From: Clostridiaceae bacterium
GTDB taxonomy: Bacteria; Bacillota; Clostridia; Oscillospirales; Butyricicoccaceae
Direction of reading: 5' to 3'
NCBI GenBank assembly: GCA_018383195.1
Contig: JAGZOP010000039.1
Span: forward strand, 1-19,769
Length of the DNA stretch: 19,769 nucleotides
Position 1 is the stretch's first letter. Each line of letters opens with the position of its first letter. Under the pieces are notes generated by a model that searched no databases, was not told where the DNA came from, and saw only the letters and a list, made by a program, of their open reading frames with translations. Shown in pieces: positions 1 to 7,994 of this stretch. Both the position numbers and the translations under genes were made by a program.

Positions 1-63
1 CTGATTTTCAGTTTTTCCACATACCGGGCATTTCTTCCATGCCTCTATTGTCATCTTTTTCAT
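1..63 (-). CDS. Partial small zinc-ribbon protein (N-terminus only)
   Basis: On the minus strand an ATG at 63 opens 21 codons that run off the window start without a stop. The peptide contains CPVCGK, the first half of a Cys4 zinc ribbon, preceded by MTIEAWKK. The second Cys pair would lie outside. Short proteins of this type (for example the cysteine-rich KTR-domain family) are common in Gram-positive mobile elements, but 21 residues cannot decide the family. A second in-frame ATG lies at 54. No convincing ribosome binding site is seen upstream, so it could also be a chance frame. Confidence 0.25.
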   Translation of the reverse strand, partial: MKKMTIEAWKKCPVCGKTENQ

Positions 64-764
64 AACTCTATTTTATCACTATATCTTTCATTTGGACACT
101 CCCCAGTGTACAGCCCTATATGATACCGGAATTTGTGCAGAATATAGTGATCAACTGCTCACACTCTCTACTTGTAGCTACCATATAAAAAACGGACAGT
201 TTGTAGTTTTGGCGAAAAAGATGAAATAAATTGTCTAACCGACTGAACCGCCCCCCATTTTGTTATCAGTAGGGGAGACTCACAGACATTGAAATGGTTG
301 AATAATAATGCTATAATATATCTTTTATAGCATATTATCTCCGATTATGTATCGCGCGTTTGACTTTGATAATAATATGATATCAATTACACATAATTTA
401 CAAGCGAGAAATCTTTTTTTGCCGAAGATCAGACAAAGTCTTCAACGAGTCGCAGAACATTCGCGATGTCTCCGGAACTTGAAAATATTTTGTTAACTCT
501 CAAAAATAGTGAAAGTTACTATAGAAATTTCTTCGGAAATGTGTATAATAAGAATGGTTACACTTATTTGAGCCAGCATTGTGTGAATCGAATATATTTA
601 ATAGGTTCAACACGGTTCAGCAAAACCGAAAAAATGCGAAATAAATCACCTGGAAACATCTTGAAAAGCAAACGATAGGAGATTGTGAAAAAATACCGAA
701 ATCAATACTTTTCGAGACATTCGCCATCAAAAATGCGTGTAAAAGTTATATAAAACAGAATATT
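64..764. other. Gene-free AT-rich stretch upstream of the OLE locus
   Basis: No reading frame here has both a ribosome binding site and protein-like composition. The longest plus-strand frame (466-678, 70 codons) lacks a Shine-Dalgarno sequence and has no recognisable motif. The stretch contains one good promoter (289-317). It sits where folD/xseA/xseB/ispA are found in many OLE loci, and none of these is visible. It may be rearranged DNA or a long 5' leader. Confidence 0.6.
289..317 (+). promoter_or_regulatory. Sigma-A-type promoter
   Basis: A -35 TTGAAA (289-294) and a perfect -10 TATAAT (312-317) are separated by 17 nt, which predicts a start at about 324. It points toward the OLE RNA and oapA, and would give a leader of about 475 nt before the structured RNA. 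Because published OLE RNAs are often processed from longer transcripts, this could be the operon promoter. Activity is inferred. Confidence 0.55.
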
Positions 765-792
765 TTGAATAACAATACACAAAAATTATTTT
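765..792 (+). promoter_or_regulatory. Possible OLE RNA promoter
   Basis: TTGAAT (765-770), a 16-nt spacer and TATTTT (787-792) form a weak sigma-A-like promoter. Its predicted start, about 6-7 nt further on, coincides with G799, the first base of the terminal helix of the structured RNA. The match to consensus is modest (4 of 6 at each box) and the region is AT-rich, so this could be chance. Confidence 0.35.
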
Positions 793-798
793 TTGGTC

Positions 799-1424
799 GG
801 TGACGCAGTATTCTAGTCAGTGCATACGATCCCGAAAGCGGGCCTAAAAATCCGTTAAAGGGCACATCGATGAAGTCTCTGGTGCTTGCTTCTTACGCCC
901 AGTCTGGGGTGGGTGCTGGGGGTTAAGGCTTTAGGGCGCGTTTCAATGGCATGAAATACCGACCCTACTGCCGTGGAGACCCGTTATTGTCGGACACCTA
1001 TAGCATCCCATAGGGATTGATGGATGTCCAACGGTGCGGGGTGAAACCTGCAATGCGGTATGGCGGAAGTTGTGCATTCTTGCACAATAACTAAAGTGCT
1101 GTGTGCAGAGTAGCCTGCCTTGAGTGGCTATGGCGAATGGAGTACCTGCTTCCACATGCACGGCCATGTGTGTGGAAGAATCGATCCTGAAACCATATCT
1201 GCAAAAGAGGCTAAGGGTCGTGTTGGCTGTTGTGGAAATCACCTAGGCTGTCGTAATGGGCAGACGTGGGATTGCAGTACGGACTAAGTGGCAATTCGGT
1301 CCCGGATATGGTAACATACCGGCTTAGCTTTTAAACGGAAACGGCCAGAGCGGCGACGCATGGTAAGCTTTGGGGAAATCCAACCGAACCTCAAGCCGTA
1401 AGATTTACCTCGTCTGTTGTCACC
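799..1424 (+). ncRNA. ole: OLE RNA (ornate large extremophilic RNA)
   Basis: A non-coding block of about 626 nt, visibly more GC-rich than its flanks, lies directly before an OapA-like gene and dxs-tlyA-nadK-argR-recN, the characteristic context of OLE RNA, which averages about 600 nt. Its ends pair: GGTGAC (799-804) with GTCACC (1419-1424), extended by CAG (806-808) with CTG (1414-1416). Internal hairpins include CCCG/CGGG (831-842), GGACA with TGTCC (992-1029), a perfect 7-bp stem with TTCT loop (1070-1087), CTTCCACA/TGTGGAAG (1149-1178), and a stem capped by a GTAA (GNRA) tetraloop (1302-1322). No protein-like frame crosses it. OLE RNA is known to bind OapA at the membrane and to affect survival under ethanol, cold and Mg2+ stress. 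The identity rests on context, size and structure; a covariance-model search was not possible here, and the exact ends are inferred. Confidence 0.88.
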
Positions 1425-1442
1425 TTCTTTTGTATTTAGACT

Positions 1443-1474
1443 GGCTCGAAGCTATACGGTTTCGAGCCTTGTTT
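1443..1474 (+). terminator. Hairpin with T-rich tail after OLE RNA
   Basis: GGCTCGAA (1443-1450) pairs perfectly with TTCGAGCC (1461-1468) around a 10-nt loop and is followed by TTGTTT. It lies between the OLE 3' end and the oapA ribosome binding site. The T tract is interrupted, so it may be a partial terminator that sets the ratio of free OLE RNA to oapA-dxs message, or a 3' processing or stability hairpin. Confidence 0.5.
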
Positions 1475-1512
1475 ACATTTTATATCTTCATTGATCAGAG
1501 GGAGCAATACTA

Positions 1513-2100
1513 TTGGAAACAAACGATAAACCCCGAAAAAAAAACAAATCCTCCGGTGCATTTGGAAAAATAAATTGGAAATGGGTTTCAACAATCACTG
1601 TACTCAGTTTTTGCATTTCCGTATCAATGTCGTATATTTCTTCAGAAGCGTTGGAGAATGTCGGCAATATCTTGGCGTTTGTAATTTTGCTGCTCTTTAT
1701 CGCAATCGGCATTGTGTTTGATATTATTGGTATGGCTGCAACTTCAGCAACCGAAAAAGAATTTCATTCCATGGCAGCAAAAAAAGTTTCCGGTGCAAAG
1801 GAAGCGGTATGGCTTTCGCGGAACGCCAGCAAAGTTTCTAGCATTTGCAACGATGTGGTCGGTGATATTTCCGGCATTATTTCAGGCGCAACGGGCGCGA
1901 TTATTATTGCCCGGCTGACAACCGGAATGGCATTTTTTCCATCGCTCATCATTTCATTGACCATTACAGGAATCATCGCCGCCCTCACAATCGGCGGCAA
2001 AGCAATCGGCAAAGGATTCGGTATTGGATATAGTGTTAAGATTGTTTTTGCAGTTGGGCGCTTGCTTTCTTTGCTTCCGATTCATTTTGATAAAAAATAA
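1513..2100 (+). CDS. oapA: OLE-associated membrane protein OapA
   Basis: A 195-residue integral membrane protein follows the structured RNA and precedes dxs, the position of oapA in known OLE loci. The basic N-terminus (residues 7-19) is followed by hydrophobic segments at about 25-42, 52-76, 118-135, 142-160 and 171-190. The conserved core includes FDIIGMAATSATEKEF (69-84), AAKKVSGAKEA (88-98) and CNDVVGDISGIISGA (112-126). D114 and D118 form a DxxxD motif; paired aspartates of this kind are described as functionally important in OapA. The first part recalls the DUF21/CorC-type ion-transport fold. OapA binds OLE RNA and anchors it to the membrane. The start is TTG at 1513, with GGAG at 1501-1504 eight nt upstream; no ATG fits better. 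The strongest alternative annotation is an uncharacterised CNNM-like membrane protein. Confidence 0.88.
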   Translation: METNDKPRKKNKSSGAFGKINWKWVSTITVLSFCISVSMSYISSEALENVGNILAFVILLLFIAIGIVFDIIGMAATSATEKEFHSMAAKKVSGAKEAVWLSRNASKVSSICNDVVGDISGIISGATGAIIIARLTTGMAFFPSLIISLTITGIIAALTIGGKAIGKGFGIGYSVKIVFAVGRLLSLLPIHFDKK

Positions 2101-2156
2101 ATTGTTTTCCGAGCTTTGACAGAATGGTGTCTAATTCGGTTGAATAAGGAGATAGT

Positions 2157-4046
2157 ATGAAACGATATGGAATTTTAGACCGCGTAAATTCATCAAATGA
2201 TTTACGTGATCTCTCCTATGCTTCACTGGACGAGCTCAGCGGTTCGCTGCGTGAATTTATCATAGATCATGTTTCCGAAACCGGTGGTCATTTGGCTTCT
2301 AATCTTGGTATCGTCGAACTTGCTGTCGCATTAGAACGAGAATTTGATTCAGCAAAAGATCGAATCATTTATGATGTCGGTCATCAATGCTATGTACATA
2401 AAATTCTAACCGGACGTAAAGCGGATTTTGATCATCTTCGTCAATTCCATGGAATATCCGGTTTTCTCCGCCCAGCGGAGAGCATTACCGACCCTTGCAT
2501 CAGCGGTCATGCATCAAATTCAGTTTCTATTGCACTTGGCATGGCACATGCACGCACAATCCGTGGACATAAATACCATGTAGTTGCTGTGATTGGCGAT
2601 GGTGCACTGAGCGGCGGTATGGCTTATGAAGCACTAAATAGTGCCGGTGACAGTGGGGAACCGTTAATTGTAGTACTGAACGATAACAACATGTCAATTG
2701 ACCAGAATGTCGGTGCGCTCAGCCGGCATTTAGCGAAATTGCGCATTAGCCCACGTTATATGCGGGCAAAAACTCGTGCAAAACAAATTTTTGGGGCAAT
2801 CCCTGGTGGAAAAAATATAATTCGAGGAATTTCCAGCATCAACAGTGCCGTAAAGTCTGTGCTTCTTCCGAGCTCTCTGTTTGAGGAGATGGGATTTGTC
2901 TACCTAGGTCCGGTCGATGGACATGATATCAAAGCTGTTTGCGAAATTTTGCAGCTTGCCAAACGGATGAAGCGTCCGACATTGGTTCATGTGATCACAA
3001 AAAAGGGGAAAGGATACCAGTTCGCTGAAGAACATCCGGATGCTTTCCATGGTGTATCGAAATTCAATCCTTTCACCGGTCAAGGGTATAGCAAGAGCGG
3101 CACCACATTCTCCTCAGTTTTTGGACAAACCCTTTGTGAATTAGCAGCAAAAGATGGTCGAATCTGTGCTGTAACTGCTGCCATGCCTTCCGGCACCGGA
3201 TTATCGGATTTTTCCACACAATTCCCAACTCGGTTTTTTGATGTCGGAATCGCAGAGGAGCATGCGGTTGCTATGTCTGCCGGCATGGCAAAACAGGGCT
3301 TAAAACCCGTCTGTGCAATATATTCTACTTTTTTGCAGCGCGGTTATGACCAACTAATTCATGACGTTGCTATTGAAGGCAATATCAATGCGGTATTTGC
3401 AATTGACCGTGCTGGCATCGTCGGCGCAGACGGGGCAACGCATAATGGCGTGTTCGATATTGCATATTTGAGGTCAATTCCTGGACTGACAATCTTATGT
3501 CCCTCCAATTTTGCAGAACTGAAGTCTATGCTGACACGTGCACTTTATCATGAATCCGGCGCGGTTGCAATTCGCTATCCGCGGGGCGGACAGGGTAACT
3601 TCACAGCTGATACTACGGCAAATTGGGCTTCCTGTATCTATAAAACTTCACCCAAACATGAATTCGCATCTGTAACAATTGTATCGTACGGAATTATGAT
3701 TAATGAAGCGCTTCTTGCCGCCGATCTGCTTTCTGATTTGGGAATTCACGTGCAAGTTTGGAAAATAAATGAAATTAGCGAGACATATCGGTTTTTATCC
3801 GATGAAATGCGGCATTCTTTGGGAAATACCGTGTATGTGTTGGAGGATGCCGTATGTAATGGCTGCTTAGGGGAATGCTTGGCGTCATCTCTTCAGGATG
3901 AGCATATCATCGTTCGGCTTCTGAATACCGGAAACCGTTTTTTGCCGCATGGCAGTGTTTCCGAAATTTATAAGTATTGTGGGATTGACGGGCAGAGTGT
4001 CGCACAAAAAATTTATGAACAAACAGCGGCAGATCAGAAAGTTTAG
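2157..4046 (+). CDS. dxs: 1-deoxy-D-xylulose-5-phosphate synthase
   Basis: A 629-residue, full-length Dxs, the first enzyme of the MEP isoprenoid pathway. It condenses pyruvate and glyceraldehyde 3-phosphate using thiamine diphosphate and Mg2+. The ThDP motif is intact: GDGALSGGM from G147, with NDNNMS from N175. GHASNSVSIALGMA (117-130) replaces the common GHSSTS form. The catalytic glutamate is E367 in GIAEEHA, and DRAGIVGADGATHNGVFD is the pyrimidine-domain signature. The start is ATG with AAGGAG at 2146-2151. It follows oapA by 56 nt and precedes tlyA by 17 nt. The OLE-oapA-dxs linkage is the classic arrangement and may tie isoprenoid output to the membrane ribonucleoprotein. Confidence 0.97.
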   Translation: MKRYGILDRVNSSNDLRDLSYASLDELSGSLREFIIDHVSETGGHLASNLGIVELAVALEREFDSAKDRIIYDVGHQCYVHKILTGRKADFDHLRQFHGISGFLRPAESITDPCISGHASNSVSIALGMAHARTIRGHKYHVVAVIGDGALSGGMAYEALNSAGDSGEPLIVVLNDNNMSIDQNVGALSRHLAKLRISPRYMRAKTRAKQIFGAIPGGKNIIRGISSINSAVKSVLLPSSLFEEMGFVYLGPVDGHDIKAVCEILQLAKRMKRPTLVHVITKKGKGYQFAEEHPDAFHGVSKFNPFTGQGYSKSGTTFSSVFGQTLCELAAKDGRICAVTAAMPSGTGLSDFSTQFPTRFFDVGIAEEHAVAMSAGMAKQGLKPVCAIYSTFLQRGYDQLIHDVAIEGNINAVFAIDRAGIVGADGATHNGVFDIAYLRSIPGLTILCPSNFAELKSMLTRALYHESGAVAIRYPRGGQGNFTADTTANWASCIYKTSPKHEFASVTIVSYGIMINEALLAADLLSDLGIHVQVWKINEISETYRFLSDEMRHSLGNTVYVLEDAVCNGCLGECLASSLQDEHIIVRLLNTGNRFLPHGSVSEIYKYCGIDGQSVAQKIYEQTAADQKV

Positions 4047-4063
4047 AATAGGGGACTTGTTTT

Positions 4064-4873
4064 ATGGCAAAAAAACGATTAGATGTATTGTTGTTTGAAA
4101 AGGGGCTTGTCCCCTCTCGTGAACGCGCCAAAACATCAATCATGGAAGGCATTGTATATGTCAATGGTCAAAAAGCGGATAAAGCCGGAGAAACTGTTGC
4201 AGAGGATGCGCAAATTGAAGTTCGCTCTACCGGAAAAAGTTTTGTTTCCCGCGGAGGGAAAAAAATCGAAAAGGCACTCGGACATTTTCGAATTGATCCA
4301 TCCGGACTTGTCTGCATGGACATCGGTGCTTCGACCGGCGGGTTTACCGATTGCCTTCTTCAAAGAGGAGCCGTAAAAGTTTATTCCGTTGATGTGGGGT
4401 ATGGTCAGCTTGCTTGGAGTTTGCGTCAAGATCCGCGTGTTAAATGCATGGAGCGTACCAATATCCGTTATGTAACTGCGGATATGTTGGAAGAAACACC
4501 TTCTCTTGCTGTAATCGATGTATCTTTCATTTCGTTAAAACTCGTTTTACCAGTTGTCGCTGATTTGCTTTCACAAGATGGTCGTGTTGCTTGCCTGATT
4601 AAACCGCAATTTGAAGCAGGGAAAGGAAAGGTCGGCAAAAAAGGGGTTGTGCGTGATCCTGCAATTCATCATGAGGTTCTGGAGAACTTTATTCATAACG
4701 CTCATGATGCAGGATTCCATGTTCTTGACATTACCTTTTCTCCTATCAAGGGACCGGAAGGTAATATCGAATACCTCGGATATCTCAGCAAAACAATTCC
4801 TGAAGGCGAATATGATATTGCTTCTGTAATTAAACAATCCCACGAAGAATTAGATAAAAAGGACGAAAAATGA
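4064..4873 (+). CDS. tlyA: TlyA family rRNA 2'-O-methyltransferase
   Basis: A 269-residue protein with an N-terminal S4 RNA-binding domain (about 2-60, RLDVLLFEKGLVPSRERAK) and a C-terminal FtsJ/RrmJ-like SAM-dependent methyltransferase domain. The SAM loop is MDIGASTGGFTDCLL (85-99). VDVGYGQLAW (109-118) and VIDVSFISLKL follow, and IKPQFEAGKG is the TlyA signature. TlyA enzymes 2'-O-methylate cytidines in 16S and/or 23S rRNA; some are also reported as haemolysins. In OLE loci this gene is often labelled rrmJ. The stop overlaps the nadK start (ATGA at 4870-4873), which points to translational coupling. The ribosome binding site GGGGA lies just before the ATG. Which rRNA sites it modifies cannot be read from the sequence. 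Confidence 0.93.
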   Translation: MAKKRLDVLLFEKGLVPSRERAKTSIMEGIVYVNGQKADKAGETVAEDAQIEVRSTGKSFVSRGGKKIEKALGHFRIDPSGLVCMDIGASTGGFTDCLLQRGAVKVYSVDVGYGQLAWSLRQDPRVKCMERTNIRYVTADMLEETPSLAVIDVSFISLKLVLPVVADLLSQDGRVACLIKPQFEAGKGKVGKKGVVRDPAIHHEVLENFIHNAHDAGFHVLDITFSPIKGPEGNIEYLGYLSKTIPEGEYDIASVIKQSHEELDKKDEK

Positions 4874-5757
4874 AAAACATTTTTATTTGCCCTAATATGA
4901 GGAAGAACGGAATCACAACCGCAGTCAAGGAAACCTGTCAGGTGCTCCATGATTGTGGTGCTCATATCATGATGCCGCCGCAAGCCCAATCCATTGGCAC
5001 TGACAATCCCGATATCCGTTACCTTAATCTTGATGAAGCAATCACACAATCCGATTTTATTATATCGCTTGGCGGTGACGGCACTATTTTACGTGTTGCG
5101 CGTCAAGCCGCAATCCATAGCATTCCGCTTCTCGGAATAAATGTTGGACATGTCGGCTTTATGACCGAACTGGAACGTGAAGAAATCGAATTGATTCGAG
5201 AGGTATTCGAAGGACATTATACAATAGACAACCGCATGATGTTGGAGCTATCCATTTTGAGAAATGGACATTCTGTCTATACACAGACTGCATTAAACGA
5301 TGTCACCGTCACAAAACAGAATCCGTTTCATGTGATTCGATTGGATATCAGCGCAGACAGCGTACCGGTTACAGGATTTCGTGGGGATGGGGTCATTATC
5401 GCCACTCCCACCGGAACTACGGCATATTCTCTGGCAGCTGGAGGACCGATTATCGAACCCTCTGCTGAAAATATTGCAGTCACTCCGATCTGTCCGCACG
5501 CAATGCAGGCGCAATCCTTCGTATTCTCTCCTGAACGTGAGATTGCAGTTACGGCCTCTGGTTTAGACGGCAGCGCGGTATGTGTTTCTGCGGATGGTGA
5601 TGGAGGAATTGAAGTAAGACCCGACGATGTCGTTGTGGTGCGCCGATCAAAATTGGATACGCAGCTCATCCGTATTAAAGGGAAAAGTTTTTATCATATT
5701 CTTAGGAAAAAACTATCTGACGGAGGGAAAATTCATGAAGTTCCAACGGCAGGCTAA
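4870..5757 (+). CDS. nadK: NAD kinase
   Basis: A 295-residue ATP-NAD kinase that makes NADP+ from NAD+ in the cytoplasm. The catalytic GGDGT loop is at 68-72 (D70). NVGHVGFMTE (91-100), the ND dipeptide in ALNDV, and the glycine-rich IATPTGTTAYSLAAGGP signature are all present. The length is usual for the Gram-positive enzyme. The start overlaps tlyA by 4 nt, and the 3' end overlaps argR by 23 nt, so the three genes are almost certainly co-transcribed. NADPH is needed by the MEP pathway (IspC), a plausible functional link to the neighbouring dxs. Confidence 0.96.
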   Translation: MKNIFICPNMRKNGITTAVKETCQVLHDCGAHIMMPPQAQSIGTDNPDIRYLNLDEAITQSDFIISLGGDGTILRVARQAAIHSIPLLGINVGHVGFMTELEREEIELIREVFEGHYTIDNRMMLELSILRNGHSVYTQTALNDVTVTKQNPFHVIRLDISADSVPVTGFRGDGVIIATPTGTTAYSLAAGGPIIEPSAENIAVTPICPHAMQAQSFVFSPEREIAVTASGLDGSAVCVSADGDGGIEVRPDDVVVVRRSKLDTQLIRIKGKSFYHILRKKLSDGGKIHEVPTAG

Positions 5758-6190
5758 AATACTGGATTTAATCGATCAATTTGAAATTGAAACGCAGGAA
5801 GAACTTTCTGAATATTTGCGTGACCTTGGTTATACTACGACTCAGGCTACGGTATCTCGTGATATCAAGGAACTGCGTCTCATCAAAATTTTATCATCCA
5901 CCACTGGGAAGTATCGCTATGCAGTTGCAACTTCCGAGGTGGAGAACAGTTTTACCAATCGTCTGCGCAATATTTTCAAAGAGTGTGTTACGGAAATCAG
6001 TTCTGCACAAAATATGGTTGTCATTAAAACACTTCCCGGACTTGGTCAGGCAGCAGCAATGGCAATTGATGCTATGCGCGATAAGCGTGTCGTAGGCACG
6101 CTTGGCGGAGATGACACTGTTTTTATCGTGATGCGCGATGAAGATGTTGCAAGCCAATTTTGTATCGAAGCCCAGAAAACACTTCTATGA
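5735..6190 (+). CDS. argR: Arginine repressor ArgR/AhrC
   Basis: A 151-residue transcription regulator of arginine biosynthesis and catabolism. It hexamerises and binds ARG boxes when arginine is bound. The N-terminal winged helix-turn-helix covers about 1-70, with TTTQATVSRDIKELRL (34-49) as recognition region. The C-terminal oligomerisation and arginine-binding domain contains GTLGGDDTVFIV (121-132). The start at 5735 is chosen because GGAGGG (5722-5727) sits 7 nt upstream and MKFQRQAKIL is a normal family N-terminus; a longer frame from 5627 would add 36 residues unlike the family. It lies between nadK and recN, as in Bacillus and other OLE loci. Confidence 0.95.
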   Translation: MKFQRQAKILDLIDQFEIETQEELSEYLRDLGYTTTQATVSRDIKELRLIKILSSTTGKYRYAVATSEVENSFTNRLRNIFKECVTEISSAQNMVVIKTLPGLGQAAAMAIDAMRDKRVVGTLGGDDTVFIVMRDEDVASQFCIEAQKTLL

Positions 6191-6214
6191 CCTAATCCCA
6201 GAGGAGGGAATTGA

Positions 6215-7900
6215 ATGCTTAGTCTGCTCCACATAGAAAATATCGCTGTCATCGAACGGGCAGACATTGAATTTGATACGGGACTCACGATTTTAACTGG
6301 TGAAACCGGTGCAGGTAAATCCATTATCATTGATTCAATCGGCGCAATTATGGGGCAGCGTACCAGCAAAGACTTGATTCGAGCCGGCGCTTCAAAGGGA
6401 TTTGTCAGCGCGGTTTTCAATGATATATCAAAAGAGCTATCATGCTGGCTGCATGATAATCAGCTCGATGGCGAAGATGCTGATACTGTCCATATACAGC
6501 GTCAGATTTCCGTAGACGGAAAATCCATCTGCCGTGTAAATACCCGACCCGTTTCGGCATCGGTACTCAAACAAATTAGTCCATATCTGATCAACATTCA
6601 TGGTCAGCATGATGGACAAAGATTGATGGATGATGCCTGCCATATTGATTTTTTGGACTGTTTTGCAGGACTTCAAAGTGAATTGCAGGAATATACCCCG
6701 CTATATCACCAGCTTTTAGCCTTGAAGCGTCAGATCACCGAGTTGGACCGAAGTGAGCAGGAACGTCTACAGCGGCTTGATATGCTCAGCTTCCACGTCG
6801 ATGAAATTGATCGCGCTGAACTTATAGCAGGGGAAGAAGAAGATCTGGAAAGGCGCAAAATGTTTTTTGATAATATTGGTCGCCTTGCCAGTTCGCTGCA
6901 TGAAGCATATTGTGCTTTGGATGGTGATGCGGATACCGATACAATGGGTGCTTATGATCTCTTGTGCTTAGCCGCAAATGCGCTAACCAGCCTTAGCGAC
7001 GTATCCGATGACTTGCGCAGCCTTTCTGAACGTGCGGAGGAATTAAAATATCTCGCATTGGATTTGCGAGATTCTGTTGCCCAACAGCAAATGCAAACTG
7101 ATTTTTCTCCTCAGGAACGCGCTGCTGTCGAGGAACGACTGGATCTGATTTACCGTTTAAAGCAAAAATACGGCTCTACCATTGCAGAAATCTTATCCTA
7201 TGCAGAAAAGGCGCGTAGCGAACTGGAAACTTTGCAGACAGCCGATGAGCGGCGCGAAAAATTGCTCAGCGAGTATAAAGCATTGCGTACCAAAGCAAGG
7301 GAAAGTGCAGGTAGACTGTCCAATTTACGAAAAAAAGCCGCGTTACAATTGGAAAAGCATATCATTTCCGAATTATCTGACCTTGATATGACCAAAGTCC
7401 GGCTTTCTATTCGCGTCGAAACCGGAAATAAGCTTGGCGTCAAAGGATTTGATACCGTTTCGTTTTTGATTTCAGTAAATCCCGGTGAGGCACTTCGCCC
7501 GCTTTCTAAAGTCGCTTCGGGCGGTGAGCTTTCCCGGGTAATGCTTGCAATGAAAAATGTATTGACAGCACAGGAACCTGTCGGTACACTTATTTTTGAT
7601 GAAATCGATACGGGTGTATCCGGTCGAGCTGCACAGAAGATTGCTCATAAGCTTGCTGAAATTGGTCAGAAAAAGCAGACACTCTGCGTTACCCATTTAC
7701 CACAAATCGCCGCAATGGGTGCGCATCACATGTTAATTACCAAGTCTGTTCGAGGGGAGCGTACTTTTACCGCAGTGCGTCCTGTGACCGGAATGTCTCG
7801 TATCGAGGAAGTTGCACGCATGATCTCAGGAGACCAAATTACAGAAGCCTCTCTTGCCAATGCCTCTGAATTGCTACGCAGCGCCGGAATGAAAAAGTAA
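6215..7900 (+). CDS. recN: DNA repair protein RecN
   Basis: A 561-residue SMC-like ATPase that acts in double-strand break repair on the nucleoid. Walker A is GETGAGKS (29-36). INIHGQHDGQ is a RecN-typical Q-loop region. The long helical middle (about 160-380) is predicted coiled coil and is shorter than in true SMC proteins, as expected. The C-terminal lobe has the ABC signature ASGGELSRVMLA, Walker B LIFDEIDTGVSG and the switch histidine in CVTHLPQIA. The start is supported by GAGGAGGG at 6201-6208. It follows argR by 24 nt and closes the dxs-to-recN gene group. No clear terminator follows, so read-through into tyrS is possible. Confidence 0.97.
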   Translation: MLSLLHIENIAVIERADIEFDTGLTILTGETGAGKSIIIDSIGAIMGQRTSKDLIRAGASKGFVSAVFNDISKELSCWLHDNQLDGEDADTVHIQRQISVDGKSICRVNTRPVSASVLKQISPYLINIHGQHDGQRLMDDACHIDFLDCFAGLQSELQEYTPLYHQLLALKRQITELDRSEQERLQRLDMLSFHVDEIDRAELIAGEEEDLERRKMFFDNIGRLASSLHEAYCALDGDADTDTMGAYDLLCLAANALTSLSDVSDDLRSLSERAEELKYLALDLRDSVAQQQMQTDFSPQERAAVEERLDLIYRLKQKYGSTIAEILSYAEKARSELETLQTADERREKLLSEYKALRTKARESAGRLSNLRKKAALQLEKHIISELSDLDMTKVRLSIRVETGNKLGVKGFDTVSFLISVNPGEALRPLSKVASGGELSRVMLAMKNVLTAQEPVGTLIFDEIDTGVSGRAAQKIAHKLAEIGQKKQTLCVTHLPQIAAMGAHHMLITKSVRGERTFTAVRPVTGMSRIEEVARMISGDQITEASLANASELLRSAGMKK

Positions 7901-7994
7901 ATGATATGATTGTGATTCATGAAAATTTTAAAGAGCGTGCTCCCTGAGTCGCCATTCCAATATTACAAAATCAAGTATCAAAGGGGTTTAAAAT

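Noticed and set aside
466..678. 70-codon plus-strand frame upstream of OLE RNA
   Set aside because: No Shine-Dalgarno, no recognisable motif, and it lies in AT-rich leader sequence; most likely chance.
943..1242. 99-codon minus-strand frame across the structured RNA
   Set aside because: Composition is not protein-like, and it lies opposite the paired helices of the OLE RNA; a shadow frame.
799..1424. Group II intron or another large RNA class (GOLLD, HEARO, ROOL, raiA)
   Set aside because: No intron domain V-like hairpin, no reverse transcriptase, no HNH or phage context. Gene order, size and OapA neighbour all point to OLE.
5627..5734. 36-residue N-terminal extension of ArgR
   Set aside because: It overlaps nadK coding sequence and is unlike the family; the start at 5735 has a clear ribosome binding site.
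7901..7994. T-box or other tRNA-sensing leader before tyrS
   Set aside because: Only 94 nt are available, with no T-box sequence and no terminator hairpin.
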